A stretch of 44,614 nt of DNA from Candidatus Moranbacteria bacterium RIFOXYA12_FULL_35_19 (GCA_001784805.1 MFSE01000018.1:1-44614); one strand, 5' to 3'. Numbered from the stretch's first letter, positions 1 through 8,136 are shown. Notes: generated from the sequence alone by a model not told the origin. Numbers and translations: made by a program.

Positions 1-204
1 TAGTTGGCAATTTTTATAATTTAAAAAGGTTTTTTATATTTATTTTTACCCTTCTAGTTTACTTTAATCGAGAGGTCTTGTCAAAATTAGAAAATTACAG
101 GTTCAGGCGTCCTCGCCTGAACCTTTTGTTTCTGGTAAAACTTAACTCCCAAACAGACAATTATCAGAACTATGCGATTCAAGCGAGACTCTTGAACCTG
201 CGAG
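1..204. other. Intergenic region with GC-rich hairpins
   Basis: No convincing coding region is visible. The stretch holds a perfect hairpin at 100-123 (arms GGTTCAGGCG/CGCCTGAACC, loop TCCT) followed on the + strand by TTTTGTTT, which could act as a terminator. It also holds one copy of an inverted repeat at 176-201. The hairpin and the inverted repeat share the word GGTTCA(A/G)GCG and seem related. Confidence 0.5.
176..201. repeat. Inverted repeat flanking the dockerin-like gene, copy 1
   Basis: These 26 bp match the reverse complement of 546-571 at 25 positions. Each copy is itself palindromic (GATTCAAGCG..CTTGAACC type). The pair brackets the small gene at 205-519. The sequence shows the repeat; mobility of the bracketed unit is only a guess. 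Confidence 0.7.
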
Positions 205-519
205 CTAGTTATTTTTTAATTCCTGTAGAAAATAATTTTTGTCATCCATAGTGATGCAACCGTTTGCATCAAAATCAGTAATAGGGTTATAGCCATTGTC
301 TCCTCGACATGTATTTAATGCACTTAATAAATGCTGATTAAAAATTAGCAAATCGTTATTATCACAATTCATATTTCTATCTAAATCGCACGACCTATAA
401 TTAGAACCTATTGATGGTTGCCAAGAAGAAAAATTATGCTTTGAATATAAAGCTACACCTATTAATACGATTGAAAGAACACTTAATACTATGATTAGTG
501 TTTTTTTATTAATTGCCAT
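205..519 (-). CDS. Small membrane-anchored dockerin-like protein
   Basis: The predicted protein has 104 residues. It has a short basic N-terminus, one hydrophobic segment (about residues 6-26) and an extracellular part. That part contains two Asp/Asn-rich loops resembling type I dockerin or EF-hand calcium sites: DLDRNMNCDNNDL, and about 30 residues later DFDANGCITMDDKNY. Dockerin repeats bind calcium and, with a cohesin partner, mediate cell-surface complexes; no cohesin is visible here. The ATG at 519 is preferred over a TTG at 555 because the upstream codons fall in a repeat. Three cysteines could form disulfides. The function in this organism is inferred from the repeat pattern only. Confidence 0.55.
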   Translation of the reverse strand: MAINKKTLIIVLSVLSIVLIGVALYSKHNFSSWQPSIGSNYRSCDLDRNMNCDNNDLLIFNQHLLSALNTCRGDNGYNPITDFDANGCITMDDKNYFLQELKNN

Positions 520-545
520 AAAAAAATTATTAATTATTTCACTTT

Positions 546-571
546 GCAGGTTCAAGCGTCTCGCTTGAATC
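546..571. repeat. Inverted repeat flanking the dockerin-like gene, copy 2
   Basis: This is the partner of 176-201 in inverted orientation with one mismatch. It lies directly upstream of the small gene, so it may sit in its leader. Confidence 0.7.
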
Positions 572-579
572 TGCGATGA

Positions 580-642
580 GTATTAAAATATTTTTAATTC
601 GTACATTAGTATATTTGTACAAGATTCGTAATTCGTAAAATT
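580..642. repeat. Word-repeat hairpin spacer (TTCGTA / TTAGTA words)
   Basis: The spacer is built of recurring short words (attcgta, ttagta, ttgtac) in inverted arrangement. Similar material occurs at many other gene junctions in this window. No gene is visible. Confidence 0.5.
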
Positions 643-1959
643 TTATTTTACAAACTTCATCACATCCTTAAATGTCACTAGGATTAGGAGCAGAATAAGA
701 AGCAAGAAGCCGACTGAATGAAAAGTTTGTTCGATTTTTTGACTTACGGGTTTTCCTTTTATTTTTTCAATCAGCACAAAAAGAATTCTTCCACCATCAA
801 GCGCTGGGATCGGCAAGATATTTATTATCCCAAGATTGATACTCAACAGCGCCGCAAATTGCAAAATATAAACTAAACCAAGTCCCGTCACTTGTTTGGT
901 GAGCACGGCAATGCCCACTGGCCCAGCTACATCTGCGCCAACGCCATTACCCATAAATAAACTTTTAATAATTCCGCCTAGCGCCACTAAAATCGCCAAA
1001 GTAATTTCGTATGTCGATTTCAAGCCTTCCCAAAAAGCCTTGTACCAAGAATATTTTATAATTTTTGTTTGCGCCAAATTCACACCAAGCAATCCTTGTC
1101 CTTCGGGGGCATTAACTCGAGGCGTAATCTTTATCGCTAAAGTTTGATCCCCCCTTATTATGCCTAAATTAAGCTCTTTCCCAGCATTATTTTTTATATA
1201 ATTTTGCACATCCTCAACACTGGAAACTTCCACTATTTCTCCTGCTGGATTTACCTGTTTTTTAGAAATTTCATCTCCAATATTTATTCCCGCTAATTGC
1301 GCCGGTGAGTCTTCCACAATTTCAGAAATTTGAATTTTTGCTCCGGCAACATTTTTCTCGGCTGGATCAAAAGCCTGTGGCGCGCCAAGCATAAAAACAA
1401 TTGAAATCAGAACCCATGCCAAAACAAAATTCATCACTACGCCCGCTACCAAAACTTTCGTTCTCACCCAGGCTGATTTTCCCGCAAAACTATCTTCGTC
1501 ACTAATATTTCCACCATCTTCGCCTTTAATTTTGACAAAACCACCCAGCGGAATCCAATTTATTGAATAAATTGTTCCACCCTGAAATTTTTTCTCGTGT
1601 GCTTCATTCAAGTCTTTTTTTTCATTTTCATCATCACCATCGCGACCACCCCAAATTATCCGCCACTTGCGAACTGGTTTCAATTTTTCTGTTTCTTCCA
1701 ATCTTTCTGTAATAATTTCTTCACGAATTTCTTGACCTTGGCTTTTTATGTCAATCGATTTAACTTCAATACTTTTCACTTCCATTTCTTTTTTATTTTC
1801 TTCGCCTGTTATCCTTTGCACCCCAAACATTCTTGGCGGAAAACCAAAACCAAATTCACTAGCCTTGATGCCATTCCGCCGAGCCGTCACAAAATGCCCC
1901 AACTCATGGACAAAAATCAAAACCCCAAGAATTATTATAAAGACTAATACAGCTAACAT
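643..1959 (-). CDS. rseP: RIP site-2 metalloprotease RseP
   Basis: This is an intramembrane zinc metalloprotease (M50/S2P family) that cleaves transmembrane anchors during regulated proteolysis. The zinc motif HELGH is at residues 18-22 in the first membrane helix. The second active-site motif, NILPIPALDGG, ends at about residue 390. A central PDZ-type domain (about residues 200-300) and two C-terminal helices complete the fold. At 438 residues it is slightly longer than usual. The excess is an acidic, Lys/Glu-rich insertion of about 70 residues between the HELGH helix and the GG(F/Y)VK segment, with a short repeat (EVKSIEVKSIDIKS). Downstream of it lies the small dockerin-like gene, and frr lies just upstream, as rseP and frr are near neighbours in many bacteria. 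Confidence 0.93.
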   Translation of the reverse strand: MLAVLVFIIILGVLIFVHELGHFVTARRNGIKASEFGFGFPPRMFGVQRITGEENKKEMEVKSIEVKSIDIKSQGQEIREEIITERLEETEKLKPVRKWRIIWGGRDGDDENEKKDLNEAHEKKFQGGTIYSINWIPLGGFVKIKGEDGGNISDEDSFAGKSAWVRTKVLVAGVVMNFVLAWVLISIVFMLGAPQAFDPAEKNVAGAKIQISEIVEDSPAQLAGINIGDEISKKQVNPAGEIVEVSSVEDVQNYIKNNAGKELNLGIIRGDQTLAIKITPRVNAPEGQGLLGVNLAQTKIIKYSWYKAFWEGLKSTYEITLAILVALGGIIKSLFMGNGVGADVAGPVGIAVLTKQVTGLGLVYILQFAALLSINLGIINILPIPALDGGRILFVLIEKIKGKPVSQKIEQTFHSVGFLLLILLLILVTFKDVMKFVK

Positions 1960-1962
1960 TTT

Positions 1963-2045
1963 TTATTTACAGAGCTACACAGAATCTTACAGAACGACAC
2001 AGAATTTTTCTGCGTTATTCTGTTATTTTCTGTGTTTTTCTGTGT
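1963..2045. repeat. Word-repeat hairpin spacer (CACAGAA / TTCTGTG words)
   Basis: The first half repeats cagaa/acagaac words and the second half repeats their reverse complement (ttctgt), so the rseP-frr spacer can fold into a long imperfect hairpin. It sits immediately before the rseP start codon and replaces any visible Shine-Dalgarno sequence. Confidence 0.6.
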
Positions 2046-2046
2046 T

Positions 2047-2604
2047 TTAAACTTTCATTATCTCCTCTTCTTTCTTTTTTCTTATCTCTTCAATCTTAGT
2101 ATTATATTCATCGACAACTTTTTGTAATTTATCTTTGCCGGAAAATTTGTCATCCTCGCCGATTGTTCCTGCTTTTTCTAAATTCTGGATTTCCTCCCAA
2201 ATTTCTTCTCGTATTCTTCGCACTGACACACGAGCTTCTTCTGATTTTTGATTGAGCATTTTCACTATTTCTTTTCTTCGCTCTTCATTGAGCGCCGGCA
2301 AATTGATTCGGATTACTTGCCCGTCATTAATCGGATTGAGATTTAATTGCGATTCGCGAATAGCTTTTTCAATATCCACCAAAACATCTCGGCTCCAAGG
2401 AGCAATTGCAATTGTCCGCGCTTCTGGTACAGTGATGCTGGCAATTTGTTTCATTGGAGATTTGGCGCCATAATAATCCACTAGCAGATCTTCCACTAAA
2501 GATACACTAGCTCTTCCGGTTCTAAGTTTTCCCAATTCATCCTTAAAATAGCTAATCGCCTTTTCAAAATCTTCCTTTTTTTTATCAATTGTTTCATTAA
2601 CCAT
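2047..2604 (-). CDS. frr: Ribosome recycling factor
   Basis: This 185-residue protein has the standard length and layout of RRF: a three-helix bundle interrupted by a small beta/alpha domain. Recognisable parts are the LRTGRAS segment near residue 30, the VPEARTIAIAPW segment and the C-terminal RRIREEIWEEIQ helix. With EF-G it splits post-termination ribosomes into subunits. It lies upstream of rseP in the same direction. No Shine-Dalgarno sequence is evident before the ATG at 2604. Confidence 0.96.
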   Translation of the reverse strand: MVNETIDKKKEDFEKAISYFKDELGKLRTGRASVSLVEDLLVDYYGAKSPMKQIASITVPEARTIAIAPWSRDVLVDIEKAIRESQLNLNPINDGQVIRINLPALNEERRKEIVKMLNQKSEEARVSVRRIREEIWEEIQNLEKAGTIGEDDKFSGKDKLQKVVDEYNTKIEEIRKKKEEEIMKV

Positions 2605-2664
2605 ATATTGAGAGTGATGCTAATCCACTAATATACGCGAATCCACGAATTGCGAATTAACACT

Positions 2665-3057
2665 TTAATTAATATTTACTTGTGAATTTAATATTCTTTT
2701 TGGTTTTAAATATTTATCCCTAAAATTTACAATAAGTCCTAATTTAAAATCTATAGCAGTAAGATATCTTTTTACTTGATAAAAATCACTTCTTTCGATG
2801 AATCTTTTGCACTTCAATTCCAGAACTATTTTATCTTCAATCATAAAATCAATTCTATTCCTATTATCTTTCTCGCCATCGAAAGAAGTTGGTAAAATCT
2901 TTTCTCTTTCATATTTTATTTTTCTCTCAATTAATTTCTTTTCTATTAGATCACCACATTGTTTTTCATTACAGAATCTCCCTAATTCATTATGAGTTTC
3001 AAATAGCACTCCAGTAATTTCATATGATAAATCTTTATAGATCAAATCTTGTTTCAT
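2665..3057 (-). CDS. GxxExxY-type protein (PD-(D/E)XK nuclease-like)
   Basis: This 130-residue protein resembles the GxxExxY family, which has the PD-(D/E)XK nuclease fold. The namesake motif is degenerate (GRFCNEKQC after HNEL). The core (IDFMIEDKIVLELKCKR) supplies the expected D...E-x-K residues, and the C-terminal VNFRDKYLKPKRI strand is typical. The biochemical role of the family is not established; it is often found in accessory regions and in CPR and Bacteroidetes genomes. Short AT-rich word-repeat spacers lie on both sides, so it may be a separately acquired gene. Confidence 0.8.
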   Translation of the reverse strand: MKQDLIYKDLSYEITGVLFETHNELGRFCNEKQCGDLIEKKLIERKIKYEREKILPTSFDGEKDNRNRIDFMIEDKIVLELKCKRFIERSDFYQVKRYLTAIDFKLGLIVNFRDKYLKPKRILNSQVNIN

Positions 3058-3103
3058 TGTATTGGCAATTAGCAGATTAGCATTTATTAGTAGATTAGCA
3101 TCG
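3058..3103. repeat. Word-repeat spacer (TTAGCA / TTAGTA words)
   Basis: Repeated words such as attagcagattagcat and tagtagattagcat fill the gap between two co-directional genes, in the same style as other spacers here. Confidence 0.5.
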
Positions 3104-4165
3104 TTACTTAGTAAATCCCAAATATAATTCCCCGTCTCCCGCCGGATTATATTCCAAAATATTTGCTTTCATTTTGTTATCAAATTGAAAAGTTTTCCAA
3201 GTTTTTCCGCCATCAACTGATTTATAAGTTGCCTGATTCATCGCATAAACTATTTCGCTGGAATTTTTTGGATTAATCGCTAGCGCTTTGATTGGAAAAT
3301 TTTCCGGATTATTGAGTGCCAAAATTTCTTGCCAATTTTCTCCACTGTCTTTACTCATCAGTATTCCCGCTTCACCAGCCAGATAAACATAATCTGCGCG
3401 CGTCGGATCAGTTTCAATGGAAGTGAATCCTCGTCGACTGAAAGAGAAAAAATCTCCGCTTATTTTTCCAGAAATATCTTCAAAGCTCGCGCCGGCATCC
3501 TTGCTTCTTAGAACTTTTCCTGTCGTAGCTAAAAAATAAATCAGGTTGCTATTTTTAGAATCTAATACAATTTTGATAATCGGCTCGTCCGCTAAAAGAA
3601 TATTTCTCCAAGTCGTTCCGCCATCCGTACTTTTGATCGCTTCTTTTTCACTGGTTGTAGCATAAATGATATTGGAATTTTTTGGATCAATCGCCAAAGA
3701 AATAATCAGTGGTCCGGCGGATGGACTGGTATAAATTTCCGTCCAATTTTCTCCTCGGTCTTGAGTCTTAAACATTTTTCCTGTCCCTTGCCACACTCCA
3801 CTGGCATACAGCGTTCTCCCATCGGCTGGGCTAAGCGCGAGACCATAAACTTTTTCTGAAGTGTAATTTATAAACTTCCAAGTTTCTCCGCCATCAATTG
3901 TTTCCAAGATTCCACCGGATCTAAGTCCAACATAAATATTATTTTTGTCATACGGATTGAAAGCTAAACTCAAAATATCCATCTCCTTGATATTCGCTTT
4001 GCCTTCGCCCTTATTTTTTACTTGCCAATCCGCTCCACCATCAATTGATTTCCAAATGCTCTGACTCAATGTAAACTTCGGCACAGTCGTAGTTTTATTA
4101 TTAGCGCAACCCGAAAAAATCAAAATTAAAAACGATGCGATTAAAATAGATAATATTTTTTTCAT
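3104..4165 (-). CDS. Ycf48-like beta-propeller lipoprotein
   Basis: This is a 353-residue exported lipoprotein. A Lys-rich N-terminus and hydrophobic segment end in the lipobox LIFSGC, with Cys at about residue 20. The rest consists of six or seven repeats with the BNR/sortilin-type signature S-x-DGG-x-x-W (for example KSIDGGADW, ETIDGGETW, KSTDGGTTW, KSVDGGKTW), predicting a beta-propeller. Such domains occur in Ycf48/HCF136, sialidases and many surface proteins of unknown role. A binding or scaffold function outside the cell is likely, but no catalytic residues are visible. It is the last minus-strand gene before the tRNA-Lys locus. Confidence 0.8.
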   Translation of the reverse strand: MKKILSILIASFLILIFSGCANNKTTTVPKFTLSQSIWKSIDGGADWQVKNKGEGKANIKEMDILSLAFNPYDKNNIYVGLRSGGILETIDGGETWKFINYTSEKVYGLALSPADGRTLYASGVWQGTGKMFKTQDRGENWTEIYTSPSAGPLIISLAIDPKNSNIIYATTSEKEAIKSTDGGTTWRNILLADEPIIKIVLDSKNSNLIYFLATTGKVLRSKDAGASFEDISGKISGDFFSFSRRGFTSIETDPTRADYVYLAGEAGILMSKDSGENWQEILALNNPENFPIKALAINPKNSSEIVYAMNQATYKSVDGGKTWKTFQFDNKMKANILEYNPAGDGELYLGFTK

Positions 4166-4219
4166 AATGTTTTTTTTATTTACTTAAGTATATCATAACT
4201 AGACAAAAAGCCAAATGCA

Positions 4220-4247
4220 TTGACGAAAAATACAATGGTGGTATAAT
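4220..4247 (+). promoter_or_regulatory. Promoter of tRNA-Lys
   Basis: A TTGACG -35 box at 4220-4225 and a perfect TATAAT -10 box at 4242-4247 are separated by 16 bp. The predicted start of transcription lies a few bases before the tRNA at 4260. Confidence 0.75.
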
Positions 4248-4259
4248 GCAAAAGTTCGC

Positions 4260-4332
4260 GCGCTCATAGCTCAGTTGGTAGAGCAGTTGCCTTTTAAGCA
4301 AACGGTCCCAGGTTCGAATCCTGGTGGGCGCA
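4260..4332 (+). tRNA. tRNA-Lys (anticodon TTT)
   Basis: A full cloverleaf is visible. The acceptor stem is GCGCTCA/TGGGCGC, the D-arm is GCTC-AGTTGGTA-GAGC, the anticodon loop is CTTTTAA (TTT), and the T-arm is CCAGG-TTCGAAT-CCTGG with discriminator A. CCA is not encoded. The gene has its own promoter and a following terminator. Confidence 0.95.
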
Positions 4333-4336
4333 CTAA

Positions 4337-4360
4337 AAAAATCCTCATCATTGAGGATTT
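4337..4360 (+). terminator. Terminator after tRNA-Lys
   Basis: The hairpin AATCCTCA-tcat-TGAGGATT is followed by a T/A-rich tail directly downstream of the tRNA. Confidence 0.65.
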
Positions 4361-4383
4361 TAAAATTTATTCTACTTTTAAAA

Positions 4384-4430
4384 ATAAAAAGTCCCGGAAT
4401 TGTAGTTTAGCTAATACCACAATTCCGGGG
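4384..4430 (-). terminator. Terminator of the 55-residue small gene
   Basis: Read on the minus strand, an almost perfect stem (CCCGGAATTGT.../...ACAATTCCGGG) is followed by ACTTTTTATTTTT. It lies about 20 bases past the stop codon at 4450. Confidence 0.75.
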
Positions 4431-4449
4431 GTAAACATGTTAGAGGGTT

Positions 4450-4617
4450 TTAAATGCCAAAATAATTAAGATCAAATATGCTCTTGGTCAACCGCCTTGC
4501 TTCGGAGCAAAGCTTAGCCCATAAACATATGTCGTTCTTTTTTTTGGCCTTGTCCATATCGCAATGGACTTCTCTCAACTCTTCTTCAAGCTCTTCCGAT
4601 AGAGTTTCTTCCAGCAT
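4450..4617 (-). CDS. Small 55-residue protein with its own transcription unit
   Basis: The reading frame runs from ATG at 4617 to TAA at 4450-4452 and starts MLEETLSEELEEELREVHCD. The first half is strongly acidic and helical. The second half is basic and ends KSIFDLNYFGI. A good Shine-Dalgarno sequence (GGGAGGA at about 4621-4627), an upstream promoter and a strong downstream terminator make it a real gene despite its size. I do not recognise the family. Two cysteines are present but no metal motif. The expression signals are much stronger than those of neighbouring housekeeping genes, as for other small genes in this window (32440-33069). Confidence 0.65.
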   Translation of the reverse strand: MLEETLSEELEEELREVHCDMDKAKKKNDICLWAKLCSEARRLTKSIFDLNYFGI

Positions 4618-4713
4618 TACTCCTCCCTTCAGTCATTGTTTTTAAACCCTCTCCCACAGCGTTGCCTAAGTTTAGGAAAAGCGAACCCCATTGTCCACTT
4701 CAACGCTAGAAAT

Positions 4714-4742
4714 ATGCTACCATAATAACTAGATTTCGTCAA
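4714..4742 (-). promoter_or_regulatory. Promoter of the 55-residue small gene
   Basis: On the minus strand TTGACG (4737-4742) and TAGCAT (4714-4719) are spaced by 17 bp. It overlaps the region used by the divergent + strand promoter at 4755-4763, so the two may affect each other. Confidence 0.5.
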
Positions 4743-4754
4743 AAAAATAAATTG

Positions 4755-4763
4755 TGCTATAAT
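4755..4763 (+). promoter_or_regulatory. Extended -10 promoter of the 535-residue gene
   Basis: TGC-TATAAT forms an extended -10 box (TATAAT at 4758-4763) 17 bases before the ATG at 4781. The -35 region is weak, as is usual for extended -10 promoters. The leader would be very short and has no clear Shine-Dalgarno sequence. Confidence 0.55.
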
Positions 4764-4780
4764 TATTTTATAAAAACATT

Positions 4781-6388
4781 ATGGAAAAACCCAATTTTAA
4801 AATTAACCAGGCTTATGAAAATATTCACACTCAGCCTGATTTCGAAGAAATAAATGGAAAAAATCTCGAAGAAAAACCTGATTTCACACCATTAGATTCT
4901 TTTGCTATACCCGCAGAATTAGTTGAGAATAAAGAAAAATTCTTACAGTGGTTTGAACCGAGATTTTTCAATCTCCAAAATGAAAATGGTGAAACCAGCC
5001 AGGAAGGTCTGGAAGAATTTTCTCAAAATCTTAAGGATGCCGTTGATTTCTTAAAAAGCAATCCCTACATACTTTCTCCTCGCATAGATAAAGGTTTCTC
5101 GCTTTCAAAAAGCGCTGAAAATAAAGTTTCTAACGGTTTCAATAATATTGAAGATATTATGGCTTTTTTTAAAAAAGTAGCTCTTGAAAATATTCCAGAA
5201 AATACTAAAGATTTTTTTTCTCCAGATAGAAAATCAGCTTCCGGAGCAGAAAGACTAACCCATTGCAGGATATTGAGCGTTGCTTATGTTTCGGAACGGA
5301 TAAAAAAAAGCCACGCTTTCAAAACTTTTCTCGACCATTCTCGCTTTGTACTAGGAAGAAATCCAGAAAAAGATTCAGAATCAGGAATTCTTTCTAATCT
5401 CAATATACCGGCTACCTTGGACATATTGCGAGACAATGAAACTGACACTTTTAAAATTTTTGAATGGGTTGAACGAAATCAATCCGTAAAGGGATGCTCC
5501 TTTAATAATATCGGGCAATCAGGAAGCTCTTCTTATTTTATTCCCGAATTGCAAATTGGAATCAAAGAAGGCTTGCGAACTTTTTTGAAATATTTGAGAG
5601 ATCCCAAAGAAGCTTTCAAAATTGCCGATGATTTTTTGCGCTTTCGCTTCATTTTTAATGACGATATGGAAACAGAAAAAATTCTCGATCTCATGCACGA
5701 TCTTCAAGAAGAAGCCAAAAAGAAAAAAGATCCCGTAATTCAAATAGAATTCAGGGAAAAAAATTATCTTTCTGAAAAAGAATTAAGCGAATATTTTCCC
5801 GAAGGAGAAGAAAAAATAAAAAGAGGAGTTTTGGATAATATTAAAATAGACGAGAATCCCGCCTCTGGCAAAGGTTACAAAAATATGTCCGCTAAAGTAA
5901 AACTCTATCACCCCGGTAGAAGAAAATATTATTTTGCTTTTGAAATTATTTTCTTGAGAAAAAAAGAGCACAAAGAAAACGAGCGATTGGAAAGAGCGGC
6001 TAATCATTTTTTGATGGAAATGCGCCAATCAACCGAATTAGCTTCTCGAATGACTGGAAAAATGACCCACGAAGAAATAATTTTAGCCCTAAAACAGTAT
6101 CTGGAAAAGAACATAACTACCGAGGAAATTCCAAAAGTTCTCATAGGAGATGCGTACAATCCAAAAGAATACGGCTCCTCAAATATTGAAATGGACTTTG
6201 CGGGATCTATGGATGAAAAAGCTCGAATTCTTTTTGATTTTTTAGTTTCTGATGGAACACTCAAACATGTTTCTGCTGACTTCCCCACCATGAAAAAACC
6301 CGCTACTGACAAGAGGGTTTATTCCGGATATTACATTGTCGGAGAAAATGGAAACAGAATACTTAAAAATCTTGGCGCTGAAAAATAA
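4781..6388 (+). CDS. Uncharacterised 535-residue protein, possibly RelA/SpoT-like
   Basis: One of only two protein genes on the + strand. I do not recognise a firm family. The N-terminal half is helical and charged, with no signal peptide or membrane segment. From about residue 275 the order of elements resembles a degenerate RelA/SpoT nucleotidyltransferase domain. First comes KIADDFLRFRFIFNDD, like the D-x-x-G-x-R-I-x-x segment. Then follows a long insert, then GKGYKNMSAKVKLYHPG, like GYRSxHxxV, and FAFEIIFLRK, like the VEIQxRT strand. Key catalytic residues cannot be confirmed by eye. The C-terminus (about 450-535) may be a separate domain. It converges on the next gene with 3 bp between the stops. 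Confidence 0.5.
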   Translation: MEKPNFKINQAYENIHTQPDFEEINGKNLEEKPDFTPLDSFAIPAELVENKEKFLQWFEPRFFNLQNENGETSQEGLEEFSQNLKDAVDFLKSNPYILSPRIDKGFSLSKSAENKVSNGFNNIEDIMAFFKKVALENIPENTKDFFSPDRKSASGAERLTHCRILSVAYVSERIKKSHAFKTFLDHSRFVLGRNPEKDSESGILSNLNIPATLDILRDNETDTFKIFEWVERNQSVKGCSFNNIGQSGSSSYFIPELQIGIKEGLRTFLKYLRDPKEAFKIADDFLRFRFIFNDDMETEKILDLMHDLQEEAKKKKDPVIQIEFREKNYLSEKELSEYFPEGEEKIKRGVLDNIKIDENPASGKGYKNMSAKVKLYHPGRRKYYFAFEIIFLRKKEHKENERLERAANHFLMEMRQSTELASRMTGKMTHEEIILALKQYLEKNITTEEIPKVLIGDAYNPKEYGSSNIEMDFAGSMDEKARILFDFLVSDGTLKHVSADFPTMKKPATDKRVYSGYYIVGENGNRILKNLGAEK

Positions 6389-6391
6389 AAA

Positions 6392-6883
6392 TTAATTCAG
6401 CCTTTTTCGAATAAGATAGACAAAAATTATCGGCGCAATTAGCCAAAGAAAATTATACGGCGAAGAAACTAGGTATCCATAGGTGTTTTGGGAAATGTAG
6501 CCAAGCGCTTTTTTTTCCGGCAAAATTGAAAAAACAAGGCTAAAAAGCATAGCTACTTCCAAAAAACTAACCGCAAAAATCCGCCACATAAATTCAGAAC
6601 TGGAAATATAAATGCCAAAAATTCTCTTGCTAAAAATTGCAATTAAAATCAGCAGAATAAAAAACAAACCCAGTTCATAAGAATAATCCTTGAGATATTC
6701 TTTGGGAAAAACATTCAAAAGTGCCAAGGATATATAAAAACTAACTAAAACCGAAATAAGCCGTCCACGACCAATCAAAAAAGCAAAAGCGATTGTTAGT
6801 AGAATTATAACAACTAATAAAGTAGCATCTTGGACAAAATTTGAAGATATTCCAATTTTAGAAAGCAATAAACCAAGATTCAT
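6392..6883 (-). CDS. Polytopic membrane protein, unknown function
   Basis: This 163-residue hydrophobic protein has about four or five transmembrane segments, a short N-terminus and a basic C-terminal tail (YLIRKRLN). No catalytic motif or known family is apparent; a CvpA-like arrangement is conceivable but unsupported. It ends 3 bp from the convergent 535-residue gene and is separated from dnaJ by a dispersed repeat. Confidence 0.6.
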   Translation of the reverse strand: MNLGLLLSKIGISSNFVQDATLLVVIILLTIAFAFLIGRGRLISVLVSFYISLALLNVFPKEYLKDYSYELGLFFILLILIAIFSKRIFGIYISSSEFMWRIFAVSFLEVAMLFSLVFSILPEKKALGYISQNTYGYLVSSPYNFLWLIAPIIFVYLIRKRLN

Positions 6884-6917
6884 ATTTTTTTGTTTATTTT
6901 ATAAAACCAAAATTAGT

Positions 6918-6977
6918 TGTCATCCTGAACTTGTTTCAGGATCTAATCGGAGATGCTGAAATAAATTCAGCATGACA
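6918..6977. repeat. Dispersed repeat A, copy 1 (GTCATCCTGAAC type)
   Basis: The element begins TGTCATCCTGAACTTG and ends AAATTCAGCATGACA, with two nested inverted parts (CCTGAACttgTTTCAGG and GCTGAAATAAATTCAGC). Closely related copies occur at 28317-28379 and 38158-38228, always between genes. This makes it a repetitive extragenic palindrome family. Confidence 0.85.
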
Positions 6978-7027
6978 ATAATTAGCTTACTTTTACTTTT
7001 TAATTTTACCATTTTTCCTCCAATATG

Positions 7028-8125
7028 TCATTCCCCTGCTCTTTCTAATTCTTCAATTAATCTTCTTTGTTCGCGCGTTAGTTTTTTAGGAATCCTGACA
7101 ATAATTTTAACCAGATGATTTCCTCGTCCTCGGCCATGAATATCCGGCACGCCCTTACCCTTTATTCTAAATATTTCGCCTGATTGCGTTCCTTCTGGAA
7201 TCTTCAAAATTAATTGACCTTCGATTGTTTCAATTTCAATTTCTCCACCAAGCACAGCACAAGAAAAACTAATTTCTTCCGTGCTTAAGATATCGTTATC
7301 TTGGCGAGTAAACTTGCTGTGATTTTTTACATGCACCAAAACATAAAGATCTCCAGCGTTTGCGCCTTTTTCTCCCGCTTCGCCCGCCCCTTGCATAGAA
7401 ATTGTCTGACCATTCATTATTCCCGCCGGAATATTGATTTCTATTTCTTCTTCTTTTTTCACTCTTCCATCGCCTCCGCATTTGGAACATTTTTTTTCAT
7501 AGCTTTTTCCCGCGCCAAAACAATCCGGACAAATTGTCACTTGCGAAAATGAGCCAAAAAAACTGCGGGTAGTTTTTTGCACTTGCCCCGTGCCTCGGCA
7601 AGTCGAGCAAGTTTTTATGTTTGCTCCCGGTTCACCGCCCGTTCCATTGCACCTTTCGCACACTGCGCTTTTGTATAGATTTATTTTCCGCTTAGCGCCC
7701 CGCACCATTTCAAAAAAATCTATCTCCACATCCACTTGAATATCTGACCCGCGTTTTTTTCTTCGTCCTCTTCCACTGCCTCCGCTGAAAATATTGGAAA
7801 AAATATCTTCAAAATCAGTTTCGCCAAAATCGAAATTGCTAAAACCTCCGTCTCCCGAAGAAAAACCGCTAAAGTCAAAACCTGAAAATCCTTGCCCGCC
7901 TCCTGCGCTACCTTGATCAAAAGTCCGTCCAAATTGGTCGTATTGCTGTCTTTTGGATTTATCAGAAAGCACTTGATAGGCTTCGTTGATTTCTTTGAAT
8001 TTTTTCTCGTCTCCACCAGATTTGTCGGGATGATGTTGATGCGCCATCTTTCGATAGGCTTTTTTTATCTCATCATCCGACGCCCCCTTGGAAACGCCGA
8101 GAATTTTATAATAGTCTTCTGACAT
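7028..8125 (-). CDS. dnaJ: Chaperone DnaJ
   Basis: This Hsp40 co-chaperone stimulates DnaK ATPase activity and delivers unfolded substrates. The N-terminal J domain has the HPD motif (HHPDKSGG), followed by a Gly/Phe-rich linker (about residues 70-125). The zinc domain has four CxxCxGxG-type repeats ([32 protein letters not shown]), and two C-terminal beta domains follow. At 365 residues it is a full-length type I DnaJ. It stands apart from the hrcA-grpE-dnaK operon but carries its own CIRCE operator upstream (8299-8325). A long repeat lies between that promoter and the ATG at 8125. Confidence 0.97.
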   Translation of the reverse strand: MSEDYYKILGVSKGASDDEIKKAYRKMAHQHHPDKSGGDEKKFKEINEAYQVLSDKSKRQQYDQFGRTFDQGSAGGGQGFSGFDFSGFSSGDGGFSNFDFGETDFEDIFSNIFSGGSGRGRRKKRGSDIQVDVEIDFFEMVRGAKRKINLYKSAVCERCNGTGGEPGANIKTCSTCRGTGQVQKTTRSFFGSFSQVTICPDCFGAGKSYEKKCSKCGGDGRVKKEEEIEINIPAGIMNGQTISMQGAGEAGEKGANAGDLYVLVHVKNHSKFTRQDNDILSTEEISFSCAVLGGEIEIETIEGQLILKIPEGTQSGEIFRIKGKGVPDIHGRGRGNHLVKIIVRIPKKLTREQRRLIEELERAGE

Positions 8126-8136
8126 AATAATTGAGT

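Noticed and set aside
896-2050. Plus-strand open frames opposite rseP and frr
   Set aside because: They run antisense to well-conserved genes and have no motifs or ribosome binding sites; they are shadows.
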